DNA of 53,647 nt from Mycobacterium sp. 852002-51971_SCH5477799-a (GTDB lineage Bacteria; Actinomycetota; Actinomycetes; Mycobacteriales; Mycobacteriaceae), in the NCBI RefSeq assembly GCF_001667145.1, contig NZ_LZIF01000123.1, positions 1-53,647 of the forward strand, written 5' to 3'. Position numbers and translations under genes: made by a program. The notes beneath the pieces were generated by a model. That model saw only the letters and a list, made by a program, of their open reading frames with translations. It ran no database searches and was not told the DNA's origin. Shown here piece after piece: positions 34,743 to 43,414 of the stretch (the first letter of the stretch is position 1; each line of letters starts with the position of its first letter).

Positions 34743-35747
34743 CTACACCGACTGGAAGCTGCGCTCCACCTCGGAGCGGCTGTGGACCTCATCGCTGCCG
34801 AGTACGTAGGTCGGCAGGGTGTGGGCAACCGCGGTGCCTCCCATGACCCTGGCCTGGGCCTGCTGAAATTCCGGTGTGGGGCCGGAAGCGGCGTTGATCC
34901 CGTTGATGATCGACCACACCGCGGTGCGACGAGCGGTACGTTCCACGATATTGCAGTCGCGGTGCTGCAGCATCTGCTTGGCCCATTTCGGCATGGTGTC
35001 GCGGATGGCCCAGTCGACCGCTGCCTGCGGCATGGAGACGTTGGGGCCGGTGCCCATCGCCTCACCATGAGTGACAGCCAGTCTCGGTAAGTAGGACTCC
35101 AGGCACTCGAGCGTTTCGGCCTTCGTGGTCGGCAGGTCGGTGCCTCCCAGCGCGTGCCCGACCCGGACGAACTCACCGTAGTAGCGGTCAAGTTTCTTGC
35201 CGCGCAACGGCATTGGATGATACAGCTCGTGCGCGGTGGCCAGGCCCCAGACGACTGTCGCGTAGTTCCACCGCAGCCACTCCGGGTCATCGGCGTCGTA
35301 GCGGGCACCGTCGGGCCGGGTGCCCTTGATGGTGTGGTGCATCGCGCGCACGGATTTCGCCAGGCGCTCAGCGGTTTCCGTCGACCCGTAGGCCGTGCCG
35401 ATGAAGAACGCCACCGAGTGGCCGAGGCGTGTCGCGGCGCCTTCTGGGTCGATATGGGGCACCTGCGAAATCGGGTTTCCGTTGCTGTCCCGCTTGATCA
35501 ACCGCGAGTGGTGCATGCCCATCCAATAGATCGACGGGTCCAGGGTCTCCATGAAGGCGGCGCATTGCAGGCCGAAGATCAGGGCGGGCAGGTGCGAATG
35601 CACCCGCCACACGGCGCTGTCGGGGCCGAACCATCCCGGATCGCCGACGGGTGCGGCGAACTCCATGCCACGGAAGAAGTACCGCCGCATGTTTTCGTCC
35701 AGCTTTTTGTTGATCAGCTGCCCGACGATCTGGTGTGGCAGAAACAC
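34743..35747 (-). CDS. MpaB/DUF2236 family oxygenase
   Basis: A 334-aa helical protein of the oxygenase-MpaB (DUF2236) family, related to the latex-clearing haem proteins. Recognisable parts are MGMHHSRLIKRDSNG, GHSVAFFIGTAYGSTETAERLAKSVRAMHHTIKG, LRWNYATVVWGLATAHE and YYGEFVRVGHALGG, with His residues that could bind haem. The start is GTG 35747 with GAGGAG 8 nt upstream; the frame above it reads across the neighbouring TetR gene and is a shadow. Transcription is divergent from that regulator and a palindrome lies between them. Confidence 0.88.
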   Translation of the reverse strand: MFLPHQIVGQLINKKLDENMRRYFFRGMEFAAPVGDPGWFGPDSAVWRVHSHLPALIFGLQCAAFMETLDPSIYWMGMHHSRLIKRDSNGNPISQVPHIDPEGAATRLGHSVAFFIGTAYGSTETAERLAKSVRAMHHTIKGTRPDGARYDADDPEWLRWNYATVVWGLATAHELYHPMPLRGKKLDRYYGEFVRVGHALGGTDLPTTKAETLECLESYLPRLAVTHGEAMGTGPNVSMPQAAVDWAIRDTMPKWAKQMLQHRDCNIVERTARRTAVWSIINGINAASGPTPEFQQAQARVMGGTAVAHTLPTYVLGSDEVHSRSEVERSFQSV

Positions 35748-35762
35748 AGCTCGCTCCTCGAC

Positions 35763-35788
35763 ATTCTGGTCACGACTGTAACCAGAAT
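35763..35788. promoter_or_regulatory. Palindromic operator between MpaB-like and TetR genes
   Basis: ATTCTGGT (35763-35770) and ACCAGAAT (35781-35788) are perfect inverted half-sites separated by 10 bp. The site is 16 bp from the oxygenase start and 56 bp from the TetR start. Spacing and symmetry are what TetR dimers recognise, so both genes are probably repressed from it. Confidence 0.72.
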
Positions 35789-35843
35789 AAGTTTTGGCTA
35801 CAGGTGTGACAAGACCCGGGCCTTCTCGACTTACGCTGTAGGG

Positions 35844-36440
35844 ATGTCGAGTCCCACCCGGTGGGCCGGTATACCGCTCAAGGACCGCCGCGCCGAGCGT
35901 CGTGCGCTGCTGGTCGAGGCCGCCTATCGCGTGTTCGGCAGCGGGGGCGAGGCCGCCGTCTCGGTGCGCTCGGTGTGCCGGGAATGCGGGCTGAATACGC
36001 GGTACTTCTACGAAAGCTTCGGCGACACCGACGACCTGCTCGGCGCGGTCTACGACCGGGTGAGTGAGCAGCTGACCGAGGTGATCGCGGCCGCCATCGA
36101 GGAGGCGGGGGACTCGTTGGGGGCCCGGACCCGCGCCGGCATCGCGGCGGTGCTGGGCTTCTCGTCGGCCGATCCGCGCCGCGGTCGCGTGTTGTTCACC
36201 GATGCCCGCACGAACCCCGTGCTGGCCGCGCGCCGTCGCGCGACGCAGGACATGCTGCGCGAGGGCGTGCTGACCGAGGGCTGGCGCCTCAATCCGGATT
36301 CCGATCCGGTGGCCGCGGAGGTCGCCGCCGCCCTGTACACGGGTGCCATGGCCGAGCTTGCTCAGCAGTGGCTCGCCGGGCATTTGGGCAGTGATCTCGA
36401 CGCCGTCGTCGACTACGCTCTCAAACTGGTGCTGCGGTAG
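35844..36440 (+). CDS. TetR-family transcriptional regulator
   Basis: A 198-aa repressor. The N-terminal HTH (about 17-65) reads RRALLVEAAYRVFGSGGEAAVSVRSVCRECGLNTRYFYESFGDTDDLLGAVYDRV; the C-terminal ligand and dimer domain is helical. ATG 35844 starts the protein. It most likely represses the divergent MpaB-like gene and itself through the 26-bp palindrome. The inducing ligand is not known. Confidence 0.93.
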   Translation: MSSPTRWAGIPLKDRRAERRALLVEAAYRVFGSGGEAAVSVRSVCRECGLNTRYFYESFGDTDDLLGAVYDRVSEQLTEVIAAAIEEAGDSLGARTRAGIAAVLGFSSADPRRGRVLFTDARTNPVLAARRRATQDMLREGVLTEGWRLNPDSDPVAAEVAAALYTGAMAELAQQWLAGHLGSDLDAVVDYALKLVLR

Positions 36441-36451
36441 CTGGGAGTGTC

Positions 36452-36724
36452 ATGGGCGGAATCGATCACGCGATGGCTCCGGTCCGGCGCATGCTCGGGC
36501 ACAAGATCAGCGTCGGCGCGCTTATCGAACTGACGGTGTGGCTGTTGATTCCATACCTGTGTATTGGGTTCGCGTGGACCGCCTTTCACCCCGAGCAGAC
36601 CCAGCGAATCCAGGCCCGGATCGAAGCGGTGTCGCCCACCGGCGCCGACGCCATAGCCTTCGGGGCGACCACGGTGCTGTGGCCGGCGTCGTTGCAGATC
36701 GCCGATTCCTGCCCCGCGCCGTGA
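36452..36724 (+). CDS. Small membrane protein, hypothetical
   Basis: A 90-aa protein with one clear hydrophobic segment (about residues 23-44, ALIELTVWLLIPYLCIGFAWTAF) and a possible second, weaker one near AFGATTVLWPASLQIA. GGGAG precedes the ATG. It begins 11 bp after the TetR stop, so it may share that transcript. No family is recognised. Confidence 0.7.
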   Translation: MGGIDHAMAPVRRMLGHKISVGALIELTVWLLIPYLCIGFAWTAFHPEQTQRIQARIEAVSPTGADAIAFGATTVLWPASLQIADSCPAP

Positions 36725-36782
36725 GCGACGTGCGGGTGGAATGCGTGCACGACGGGACGGATTGCTCCTAGGCTCTGTGAAC

Positions 36783-37193
36783 ATGTCAATCGACCGGTTC
36801 GGCCTCCTTGCGGGCACCATCCGCCTCGCCTCTGGCGTTTCGTTTCTCGTCGATCCCTTACGGGCGAATAAGCTATGGGGCGACCCGGAGGAGCCGACGC
36901 CGACCGCGCAATTGTTGTTGCGCTCGATGGGTTATCGCGACGCTCTGATCGGCGCTCTGCTCGCCGGGGCGGCGCTGCGCGGTAAGAACACGCGCGGGTG
37001 GTTCCTGGCCTCAGCCGGTGCCGACGTGGCCGACCTGGTCGGAGGGTTGAGCGTGCACGGCGAACTGAAGCCCTCGCAGCAGATCATCGGCCTGGGCGGC
37101 GCCGCGGTCGGCGTCGCCGCCGGCCTGTGGGGGGCGGTCCGTCCGAGCCGCCGTCCGGCCAAACGCGCGGTGACCGAAGAACCAGCGCCATGA
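36783..37193 (+). CDS. Small membrane protein, DUF4267-like
   Basis: A 136-aa protein with three to four hydrophobic helices: GLLAGTIRLASGVSFLV, ALIGALLAGAALRG, GWFLASAGADVADLVGG and IIGLGGAAVGVAAGLWGAV, with a short basic tail. The pattern RSMGYRDALIG resembles DUF4267/DoxX-like small membrane proteins; the family call is tentative. ATG 36783 is preferred to the upstream in-frame ATG 36741, which gives a basic, non-homologous-looking extension. Confidence 0.75.
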   Translation: MSIDRFGLLAGTIRLASGVSFLVDPLRANKLWGDPEEPTPTAQLLLRSMGYRDALIGALLAGAALRGKNTRGWFLASAGADVADLVGGLSVHGELKPSQQIIGLGGAAVGVAAGLWGAVRPSRRPAKRAVTEEPAP

Positions 37194-37265
37194 GCTGACA
37201 TACCCGAGCCGCCGAAACAGGCTCGCGCGCTGACAGCCGCGCGACGATGCGGTTGACTGAGCTTC

Positions 37266-38093
37266 ATGGGTTTCGGTGTGCTGACATTTGTTACCGACGA
37301 CGGAATCGGCCCCGCCGAGTTGGGCAAGGCGCTCGAGCAGCGTGGTTTTGAATCGCTTTTCCTCGCCGAGCATTCGCATATCCCGGTCAACGCCAAGACG
37401 CCGTACCCGGGCGGTGGTCCGATCCCGCCGAAGTACTACCGCACGCTGGACCCGTTTGTGGCGCTGACCGCCGCGGCGGTCGCCACCGAACGGCTCATCC
37501 TGGGCACCGGGATCGCACTGGTTCCTCAGCGCGATCCGATCCACACGGCCAAAGAGGTCGCCTCGCTGGATCTGGTGTCGCAGGGGCGATTTCGTTTGGG
37601 GGTGGGCGTCGGTTGGCTGCGCGAGGAGATCGCCAACCACGGTGTGAACCCCTCCGTCCGGGGGCGCGTCGTCGACGAGCGGCTGGACGCGATGATCGAG
37701 ATCTGGACACACGAAAAGGCGGAATATCACGGCGAATTCGTGAACTTCGACGCCATCTACAGCTGGCCCAAGCCTATCCAGCAGCCCCATCCGCCGCTCT
37801 ATCTCGGCGGAGGACCGGCGGGCTTCACGCGCATCGCTCGGCTGCACACGGGCTGGCTGTCCATGACGGCGTCGGCGCAGGATTTGTCTTCTCCGCTCGA
37901 GCAACTGCGTGACGTGGCCGGCCGGGACGTGCCGGTGATCCACTTCCACGGCGGCAAGCCGACGGCGAAGGAACTCGAGGGTTATCGCGAGCTGGGGTTG
38001 ACACACCTCTTGGTGGATTTACCGACGGAGCCTCGCGACGAGACGCTGCATCGCCTGGACGGGTTGCAGGCTGAGCTCGCCAAGCTTTCGTAA
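37266..38093 (+). CDS. LLM-class F420-dependent oxidoreductase
   Basis: A 275-aa luciferase-like TIM-barrel protein of the TIGR03619 type: MGFGVLTFVTDDGIGPAELG, FLAEHSHIPVN, LDPFVALTAAAVATERLILGTGIALVPQRDPIHTAKEVASLDLVSQGRFRLGVGVGW. The size matches what I remember of Rv3079c of M. tuberculosis, and the gene order nearby supports this. Substrate is unknown. It converges on selO, with 2 bp between the stops. Confidence 0.93.
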   Translation: MGFGVLTFVTDDGIGPAELGKALEQRGFESLFLAEHSHIPVNAKTPYPGGGPIPPKYYRTLDPFVALTAAAVATERLILGTGIALVPQRDPIHTAKEVASLDLVSQGRFRLGVGVGWLREEIANHGVNPSVRGRVVDERLDAMIEIWTHEKAEYHGEFVNFDAIYSWPKPIQQPHPPLYLGGGPAGFTRIARLHTGWLSMTASAQDLSSPLEQLRDVAGRDVPVIHFHGGKPTAKELEGYRELGLTHLLVDLPTEPRDETLHRLDGLQAELAKLS

Positions 38094-38095
38094 GG

Positions 38096-39571
38096 TCAAG
38101 TGCCGCAGAAGGTTTGATACTTGCCGAACTCGTCGGGGGCGGGCTCCGCGTAGCGCTCGAGGCCCGGCCGTTCCGCATAGGGGTCGGTGACGGCCGCCAG
38201 CAGTTGCTGCAGTGGGCCGAGCTCGCCGGCCGTCGCGGCGGCCAGGGCCTCCTCGACCAGATGGTTACGCGGAATGTAGATCGGGTTGGTGCGATCCATT
38301 GTGTCGGCGTCGGGACCCAACGCCCGCCACCGCGTCAGCCACGCGTCGAAGCCGGCGAGGTCGGCGAACAATCCGCGGACGGGTTCGGCACAGGATCTGG
38401 CATCCCCGCGCGCCGCGTGGCTGAGCCGGCGGAAGAACGAGGTGTAGTCGATGTGGTTCTGCTTGAGCAGCGCGAGCAGCTCTTCGACCAGCACCGTGGC
38501 GAATTCGGCGTCGACGTCGGCGGACAAGCCGAGTTTGGCTCGCATTCCGGAGCTCCATACGGCGTCGTAGCGGGTTTGGAACACCGCGAACGACTGCTCC
38601 GCGAGCGCGATGGCGTCCTCGGTGTTCTCCGAGAGCAACGGAAGTAGTGTCTCGGCGAAGCGCGCGAGGTTCCATCCTGCGACGACCGGTTGGTTTCCGT
38701 AGGCGTAGCGCCCCCAGAAGTCGATCGAACTGAAGACGGTGTCGGGGTCGTAGACCTCCATGAAGGCGCACGGCCCGTAGTCGATCGTTTCGCCCGAGAT
38801 GGTGGTGTTGTCGGTGTTCATCACGCCGTGCACGAATCCGATCAGCATCCATTGGGCGATCAGCGACGCCTGCACTGCGACCACCGCTTCGAACAAGGCG
38901 AGATACGGGTTCTTCGCCTCGGCGGCGGCTGGGTGGTGGCGGCTGATCGCGTGGTCGGCGAGGCGGCGCAGCAGGTCTTCATTGCCGGTGGACGCGGCGA
39001 ACTGGAAGCTGCCCACCCGCAGATGACTGCTTGCCACGCGGGTGAGCACCGCACCCGGCAGCGTTTCTTCGCGATGGACCGGACGCCCAGTCCCCACGAC
39101 GGCCAGCGACCGCGTCGTCGGCACGCCCAGGGCGTGCATCGCCTCGCTGACCAGGTATTCGCGCAGCATCGGCCCTACCGCGGCCAGGCCATCGCCGCCG
39201 CGGGCGAACGGCGTGGCGCCGGATCCCTTGAGATGTATGTCGCGCAGCCGCCCGTCGCCGTCGACCAGTTCGCCGAGCAGCAGGGCACGCCCGTCGCCCA
39301 GCCGCGGAACAAAGCCGCCGAACTGATGCCCGGCGTAGGCCTGGGCCACCGGAGTGGCGCCACCGGGCACCGAGTTGCCGACCAGAAAGCGCAACCCGTC
39401 GAGACCGCGCAGCCAGCCGACGTCGAGTCCCAGCGTGCCGGCCAGGGGTTCGTTGAGCGCCAACAGCTGCAACTCGGGGAATGTCTCCGCCTGCCAACGG
39501 ACCGCCATCTCCGGCAACTCGCGGAAGAACCGGTTTTGGAGAGCAACGGTGGTATCCGGGGCAACGCTCAT
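38096..39571 (-). CDS. selO: Protein adenylyltransferase SelO (YdiU)
   Basis: A 491-aa pseudokinase-fold protein that transfers AMP to Ser, Thr or Tyr of target proteins during redox stress. Visible landmarks are GHQFGGFVPRLGDGRALLLGEL, KGSGATPFARGGDGLAAVGPMLREYLVSEAMHALGVPTTRS, the metal and catalytic part GVMNTDNTTISGETIDYGPC and NLARFAETLLPLL. The chain ends in CGT, so a Cys stands third from the C-terminus, where animal SelO has selenocysteine. It belongs to the genes placed between the Rv3079c-like and Rv3075c-like genes. Confidence 0.94.
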   Translation of the reverse strand: MSVAPDTTVALQNRFFRELPEMAVRWQAETFPELQLLALNEPLAGTLGLDVGWLRGLDGLRFLVGNSVPGGATPVAQAYAGHQFGGFVPRLGDGRALLLGELVDGDGRLRDIHLKGSGATPFARGGDGLAAVGPMLREYLVSEAMHALGVPTTRSLAVVGTGRPVHREETLPGAVLTRVASSHLRVGSFQFAASTGNEDLLRRLADHAISRHHPAAAEAKNPYLALFEAVVAVQASLIAQWMLIGFVHGVMNTDNTTISGETIDYGPCAFMEVYDPDTVFSSIDFWGRYAYGNQPVVAGWNLARFAETLLPLLSENTEDAIALAEQSFAVFQTRYDAVWSSGMRAKLGLSADVDAEFATVLVEELLALLKQNHIDYTSFFRRLSHAARGDARSCAEPVRGLFADLAGFDAWLTRWRALGPDADTMDRTNPIYIPRNHLVEEALAAATAGELGPLQQLLAAVTDPYAERPGLERYAEPAPDEFGKYQTFCGT

Positions 39572-39593
39572 CTCATCGAGCCTACGGAAACTC

Positions 39594-39614
39594 CAAAAGG
39601 CGCGCCGGGCGCGC
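39594..39614 (-). terminator. GC hairpin followed by TTTT after the hemerythrin gene
   Basis: GCGCGC (39600-39605) and GCGCGC (39609-39614) pair around a 3-nt loop; read on the minus strand the stem is followed by CTTTTGG. It starts at the hemerythrin stop and lies before selO on the same strand, so it may end or attenuate that transcript. Confidence 0.5.
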
Positions 39615-40180
39615 TATCCGAGGGCTTTGCCGATCAGATCGCGGGCGCGGTCGAGCATGGACGCGAACGGCCCAAGCGCGAAGTTCAGTTTCGCCGATTC
39701 CACGCCGGGATGGGGGCGCGTCGGAGCGATCGCCTCAGCGGCGCGTACCGCCGCCCCCATTCGCTTGAGGTCGTCGGTGTCCACCTTGCGCTTCAAGACG
39801 GGGAACTCTTCGTCCTCCTCTTGCCGGGCGTGCTCGAGCACCGCTCCGCGCAATTTGGTGAGCTCTGCAATGAATTCGTCGGAGGTGATGTCGAGCTTCT
39901 CGATCGCCGACAGCAGTTCCTTTGCGTCATGCTCCTCTTTGAGGCGGGCGTCGACGATGGCGTCGCCGGCATCGTCCTCCCGCCGCACGCGCGGATGCAC
40001 CACCATTTCCTCGGCCGTCTCGTGGACGGCCAGCAGCTGGCGCAACGTTGCGAATGGCTCCTCGCGCGCTTTGGGATCCGTGGCGTGCAGCACTTGGTCG
40101 AACATGTCCTCGATGAGGTTGTGCTGCGCTTTCAGGAATGCGACGACTTCGTCGGGTGATTCGATAATCATCTCGGCCAT
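39614..40180 (-). CDS. Hemerythrin HHE-domain protein
   Basis: A 188-aa helical cation-binding protein. The HHE motifs are FLKAQHNLIEDMFDQVL, LLAVHETAEEMVVHPRVR, LKEEHDAKELL and VLEHARQEEDEEFPVLK; their His/Glu residues can hold a non-haem diiron centre that binds O2 or NO. AGGAGG precedes ATG 40180. Mycobacterial relatives affect redox and NO responses; this one's target is unknown. Confidence 0.92.
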   Translation of the reverse strand: MAEMIIESPDEVVAFLKAQHNLIEDMFDQVLHATDPKAREEPFATLRQLLAVHETAEEMVVHPRVRREDDAGDAIVDARLKEEHDAKELLSAIEKLDITSDEFIAELTKLRGAVLEHARQEEDEEFPVLKRKVDTDDLKRMGAAVRAAEAIAPTRPHPGVESAKLNFALGPFASMLDRARDLIGKALG

Positions 40181-40422
40181 CGCCGGTACCTCCTGTGATG
40201 AGGGGAATAGGGGACGCACGCTGGGCTGTGTACGGCTTGAACGAGGCATACCCGCCGCGCAAATGGCCAAACGGACGCCGGCGCTCCGCGCGACGCTCAT
40301 TGCGCCCACTCAATGAGCAAAACCGCTGCGGCGCAACGGTTTTGTGTAGCAGCGCCCGTCGCCCAGCGATCCCCGTCAGCCGCACGACGGCTGACGGGGA
40401 GCTCGAGGACTAAGGCGCGGGG

Positions 40423-40710
40423 TTAAACTCCGCGGCCCCGAGTGGCGGCCGGTCCGGCGCCGGTGCCGGTGCCCGCGACGTGATCCTTTCGGCGCATCAG
40501 CCCGGCGAGTCCGCCCAGACCCAAGAGACCGACCAGGCCCCACAAGCCGTTGTTGTCGCTCTTCTGGTCATTGCCGGTGTTGTTGTTGTCCGCCAGTGTC
40601 GTGGTGGTGGACGACGGTGCGGGAGCACTCGGACTGGCGGCGTTTGCAACACCCGCTCCACCGAACAACAATGCCCCGGTCGCTGAAACGACTGCTATGG
40701 CCTTACGCAT
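40423..40710 (-). CDS. Exported WGxxGxxG-type small protein
   Basis: A 95-aa protein. Residues 1-24 are a signal peptide (AVANA-A), then an Ala/Ser/Thr/Asn-rich spacer, then WGLVGLLGLGGLAGLMRRK: a Gly/Leu-rich segment after Trp-Gly with a basic end, like the C-terminal sorting-type WGxxGxxG tails of other bacteria. A basic and Gly-rich tail of 20 residues continues after it. GAGGAG precedes the ATG. Function is unknown. Confidence 0.8.
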   Translation of the reverse strand: MRKAIAVVSATGALLFGGAGVANAASPSAPAPSSTTTTLADNNNTGNDQKSDNNGLWGLVGLLGLGGLAGLMRRKDHVAGTGTGAGPAATRGRGV

Positions 40711-41025
40711 ATCTACTCCTCGTGATTTTTCCTCGGTCGGTCCCAGAGACGGGTGATCGAGACGCATTTCGGGACCAGGTTGCTCTAGCCTCCGCAGGAT
40801 CCGACGCACGACCGATGGCCGTAACGTGGCGAAGGAGGTTCTACCCCGAGGCAGCTACGGTGAAACCCGTCGGAGGGCGGTTTCGTTTGCTGGATCCCCG
40901 GGCCTCGGCGGGTTCTTGCCCGAAATCGAAAGACGACACGACCGTTCGGAGTGAGTTCACACCCGGCCGGGCTACGGTAAAGGAGCCCAGGACTGCAACC
41001 ACGAGAAGGCGACATCTCAGCTGAC
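40711..41025. other. Intergenic region between divergent genes with repeated TACGGT boxes
   Basis: 315 bp with no gene. GCTACGGT occurs at about 40854 and again at about 40972, in each case followed by purine-rich DNA. TACGGT resembles the TANNNT -10 hexamer of mycobacterial promoters, so these may be promoters of the CitE-like gene. No operator dyad is evident. Confidence 0.35.
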
Positions 41026-41949
41026 ATGTACGAGCAGGTCAACAACAGCGCGCCAGAGTCCGATGACGTCATCGGCTTCCGCATCGATCCTGTTCTGGCT
41101 CGAAGTTGGCTATTGGTGAATGGTGCACACGACGACCGGTTTCAGTCCGCGGTGCACTCGCACGCTGACATCATCGTCCTCGACATCGAGGATGCGGTCG
41201 CGCCAAAAGACAAGCACGCGGCGCGCGACAACGTGGTGCGCTGGTTGAACGCCGGAAACACCGACTGGGTCCGCATCAACGGCTTCGGCACTCCCTGGTG
41301 GGCGGACGACCTGGCCGCCCTGGCCACCACCCCGGTCGGCGGAGTGATGCTGGCGATGGTCGAATCGGTCGACCACATCACCGAGACCGCGAAGCGGGTG
41401 CCCGACGTCCCGATCGTGGCTCTGGTCGAAACCGCCCGGGGCCTGGAGCGCATCACCGAGATCGCCGCGACTAAGGGCACGTTCCGGCTCGCCTTCGGCA
41501 TCGGCGACTTTCGCCGCGATACCGGTTTCGGCGACGACCCGGCGACCCTGGCCTACACGCGATCCCGCTTCACTATCGCCTCCAAGGCCGCCGACCTGCC
41601 CAGCGCCATCGACGGGCCGACCATCGGCTCCAATCCGCTGAAACTGATCGAGGCCACCGCGGTGTCAACCCAATTCGGAATGACCGGGAAGATCTGCCTG
41701 ACGCCCGACCAATGCGCCGTGGTCAATGAGGGGCTGTCACCATCGCAGGACGAAATATCTTGGGCGAAAGAGTTTTTCGCCGAGTTCGAACGCGACGGGG
41801 GAGAGATCCGCAATGGCTCCGATCTGCCCCGCATCGCCCGGGCCACCAAAATCCTGGAGCTGGCCCGCGCGTACGGGATCGAGGCGTTGGACATCGACGA
41901 GGAAGAGCGTGATCACTCGCCCGCACCCTCGGACACCTATCACTACTGA
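41026..41949 (+). CDS. HpcH/HpaI aldolase / CitE-like lyase
   Basis: A 307-aa TIM-barrel protein of the citrate-lyase-beta/malyl-CoA-lyase family. RSWLLVNGAHDDRFQSAVHSHADIIVLDIEDAVAPKDKHAARDNVVRWL contains the acidic Mg2+ ligand, then VRINGFGTPWWADDL, VALVETARGLERI (second metal Glu) and LAFGIGDFRRDTGFGDDP. Length and neighbours match Rv3075c. It may cleave or form beta-hydroxyacyl-CoA compounds. DUF488 follows. Confidence 0.92.
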   Translation: MYEQVNNSAPESDDVIGFRIDPVLARSWLLVNGAHDDRFQSAVHSHADIIVLDIEDAVAPKDKHAARDNVVRWLNAGNTDWVRINGFGTPWWADDLAALATTPVGGVMLAMVESVDHITETAKRVPDVPIVALVETARGLERITEIAATKGTFRLAFGIGDFRRDTGFGDDPATLAYTRSRFTIASKAADLPSAIDGPTIGSNPLKLIEATAVSTQFGMTGKICLTPDQCAVVNEGLSPSQDEISWAKEFFAEFERDGGEIRNGSDLPRIARATKILELARAYGIEALDIDEEERDHSPAPSDTYHY

Positions 41950-41988
41950 GCCGACGGACGCCGCCACGTCCGCGGCTACCCTGAGCCT

Positions 41989-42345
41989 GTGAGCGCCAAA
42001 AAGCGGGTCCGGGTGACGCGGGTCTACGACGAGGTCGACCCCGGCGAGGGCCAGCGTGTCCTGGTCGACCGGGTCTGGCCGCGAGGAGTGCGCAAAGACG
42101 ATCCGCGGGTGGGTATCTGGTGCAAGGACGTCGCGCCGTCGAAGGATCTCCGCGAGTGGTATCACCACGATCCGGACCGGTTCGACGAATTCGTGTCACG
42201 CTATAAGGCGGAACTGGGTGACAGTGCCGCGCTGGAAGACCTGCGCAAGCTCGCCAAGCGGAAAGCCGTGACGCTGGTGACCGCGACCCGAGACCTGGAC
42301 ATCAGCCAGGCCGCTGTCTTGGCCAAGCTGCTCGAACCCCGGTGA
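41989..42345 (+). CDS. DUF488 family protein
   Basis: A 118-aa protein of the DUF488 family. RVTRVYDEVDPGEGQRVLVDRVWPRGVRKDD and WCKDVAPSKDLREWYHHDPDRFDEFVSRYKAEL are the family signature, and KAVTLVTATRDLDISQA the second conserved half. GTG 41989 is the start. It is comparable with Rv3073c. Function is unknown. Confidence 0.92.
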   Translation: MSAKKRVRVTRVYDEVDPGEGQRVLVDRVWPRGVRKDDPRVGIWCKDVAPSKDLREWYHHDPDRFDEFVSRYKAELGDSAALEDLRKLAKRKAVTLVTATRDLDISQAAVLAKLLEPR

Positions 42346-42385
42346 ACCGGCTCAGACCCACGCCGTCGTAGGCTCGCCGGTTGAC

Positions 42386-43012
42386 ATGACTAACGCCGAA
42401 CCCATCCTTCCGCGGGAACTGACCGACCTTCCCGAGGCGATCCGCAGCGTCTCACCGCCGCCCATTCCGGAATTGCCCGAGCCGTATGGTCTGCGCGTTG
42501 CCGACCCGGACACCGACGCCGAGATGGTCTCGGAGTGGATGAGCCGGCCGCACCTGGTCGAGGCATGGGAATCCAACTGGCCGGTGGCACGGTGGCATCG
42601 CTACCTCGAGGCGCAATTGGAGGGCGCTTTCTCTCGCCCGCTCATCGCCACCCTGGACGGTGTAGACCGCGCGTACATCGAATTATACAGAGCGGCAAAG
42701 GATTCCATTGCTCGTCGATACGAGCATGATCCCAACGATTTGGGACTGCACGTCGCGGTCGCCGACTTGGATCACATCGAACGCGGGCACGTCAGCTACT
42801 TGCTGCCGTATTTGGTGATCAGCATCTTCACCCTCGATCCGCGGTGTCGCCGCATCATGTTCGATCCCGATCATCGCAACGCGTTGGCGCGCAAGTTCTG
42901 TGAACGAGGCGGTTGCGCGTTTCTCGGCGAGCATGCCATGTCGAATCGGCGGATGGCGCTGTATGTGCTGCCCCGAACTCCCGACGACATACCGCGTCAG
43001 CGCGACGCCTGA
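42386..43012 (+). CDS. MbtK-like lysine N-acyltransferase (GNAT fold)
   Basis: A 208-aa acyltransferase strikingly close to Rv1347c/MbtK, which attaches the fatty acyl chain to the mycobactin lysine. Shared parts are PEPYGLRVAD, EWMSRPHLVEAWESNWP, YIELYRAAKDSIARRYEHDPNDLGLH and CRRIMFDPDHRN. His122 and Asp160 match the catalytic residues proposed for MbtK. M. tuberculosis mbtK lies with mbtL-N; here no such genes are adjacent, so it may be a paralogue with another substrate. It converges on crcB. Confidence 0.85.
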   Translation: MTNAEPILPRELTDLPEAIRSVSPPPIPELPEPYGLRVADPDTDAEMVSEWMSRPHLVEAWESNWPVARWHRYLEAQLEGAFSRPLIATLDGVDRAYIELYRAAKDSIARRYEHDPNDLGLHVAVADLDHIERGHVSYLLPYLVISIFTLDPRCRRIMFDPDHRNALARKFCERGGCAFLGEHAMSNRRMALYVLPRTPDDIPRQRDA

Positions 43013-43030
43013 TGGCGCCGCGGACCCGGA

Positions 43031-43414
43031 TCACAACTGCTGTGCGATCTGCTGTCCGATGAACGCCGCCGCTTCACCGAGCAAGACGCTGACCACGATG
43101 TTGGCCAGTGCGGCTCGCAGCCGGCGTTCCTCGCCGAGCCGCTGCGCCTCGAGCATCCAGGTGGAAAACGTCGTGTATGCGCCGACGAAGGCGGTGCCGG
43201 CCAGCAGCGCGGCCTCCCTGTTCAGCGCCAGGCCGCCCAGGAAACCCAAAAGCGCTGCGCCGCTGATGTTCACAGCAAGCGTGCCGAACGGAAACGGTCT
43301 CGACACTCGGCGCGCCACCGTGCGGTCGATGACGAAACGCAGCACCGACCCGACGCCGCCGATGAGCACGACGCCGACCCAGACCAGAGCCGTCGTCACC
43401 GTGGCGGCGGTCAC
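43031..43414 (-). CDS. crcB: Fluoride channel CrcB, second copy
   Basis: A 127-aa, four-helix Fluc fluoride exporter. Landmarks are VLIGGVGSVLRFVIDR, PFGTLAVNISGAALLGFLGG and GTAFVGAYTTFSTWMLEAQRL. GTG 43414 overlaps the stop of the first copy (GTGA). In Gram-positive bacteria two different CrcB chains usually assemble as antiparallel heterodimers; the tandem pair suggests that here. No fluoride riboswitch was recognised upstream. Confidence 0.94.
   Translation of the reverse strand: MTAATVTTALVWVGVVLIGGVGSVLRFVIDRTVARRVSRPFPFGTLAVNISGAALLGFLGGLALNREAALLAGTAFVGAYTTFSTWMLEAQRLGEERRLRAALANIVVSVLLGEAAAFIGQQIAQQL

Noticed and set aside
38690..40159. Plus-strand open frame of 489 codons over selO and hemerythrin
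   Set aside because: Antisense to two genes with strong family motifs; its translation has no recognisable domain.
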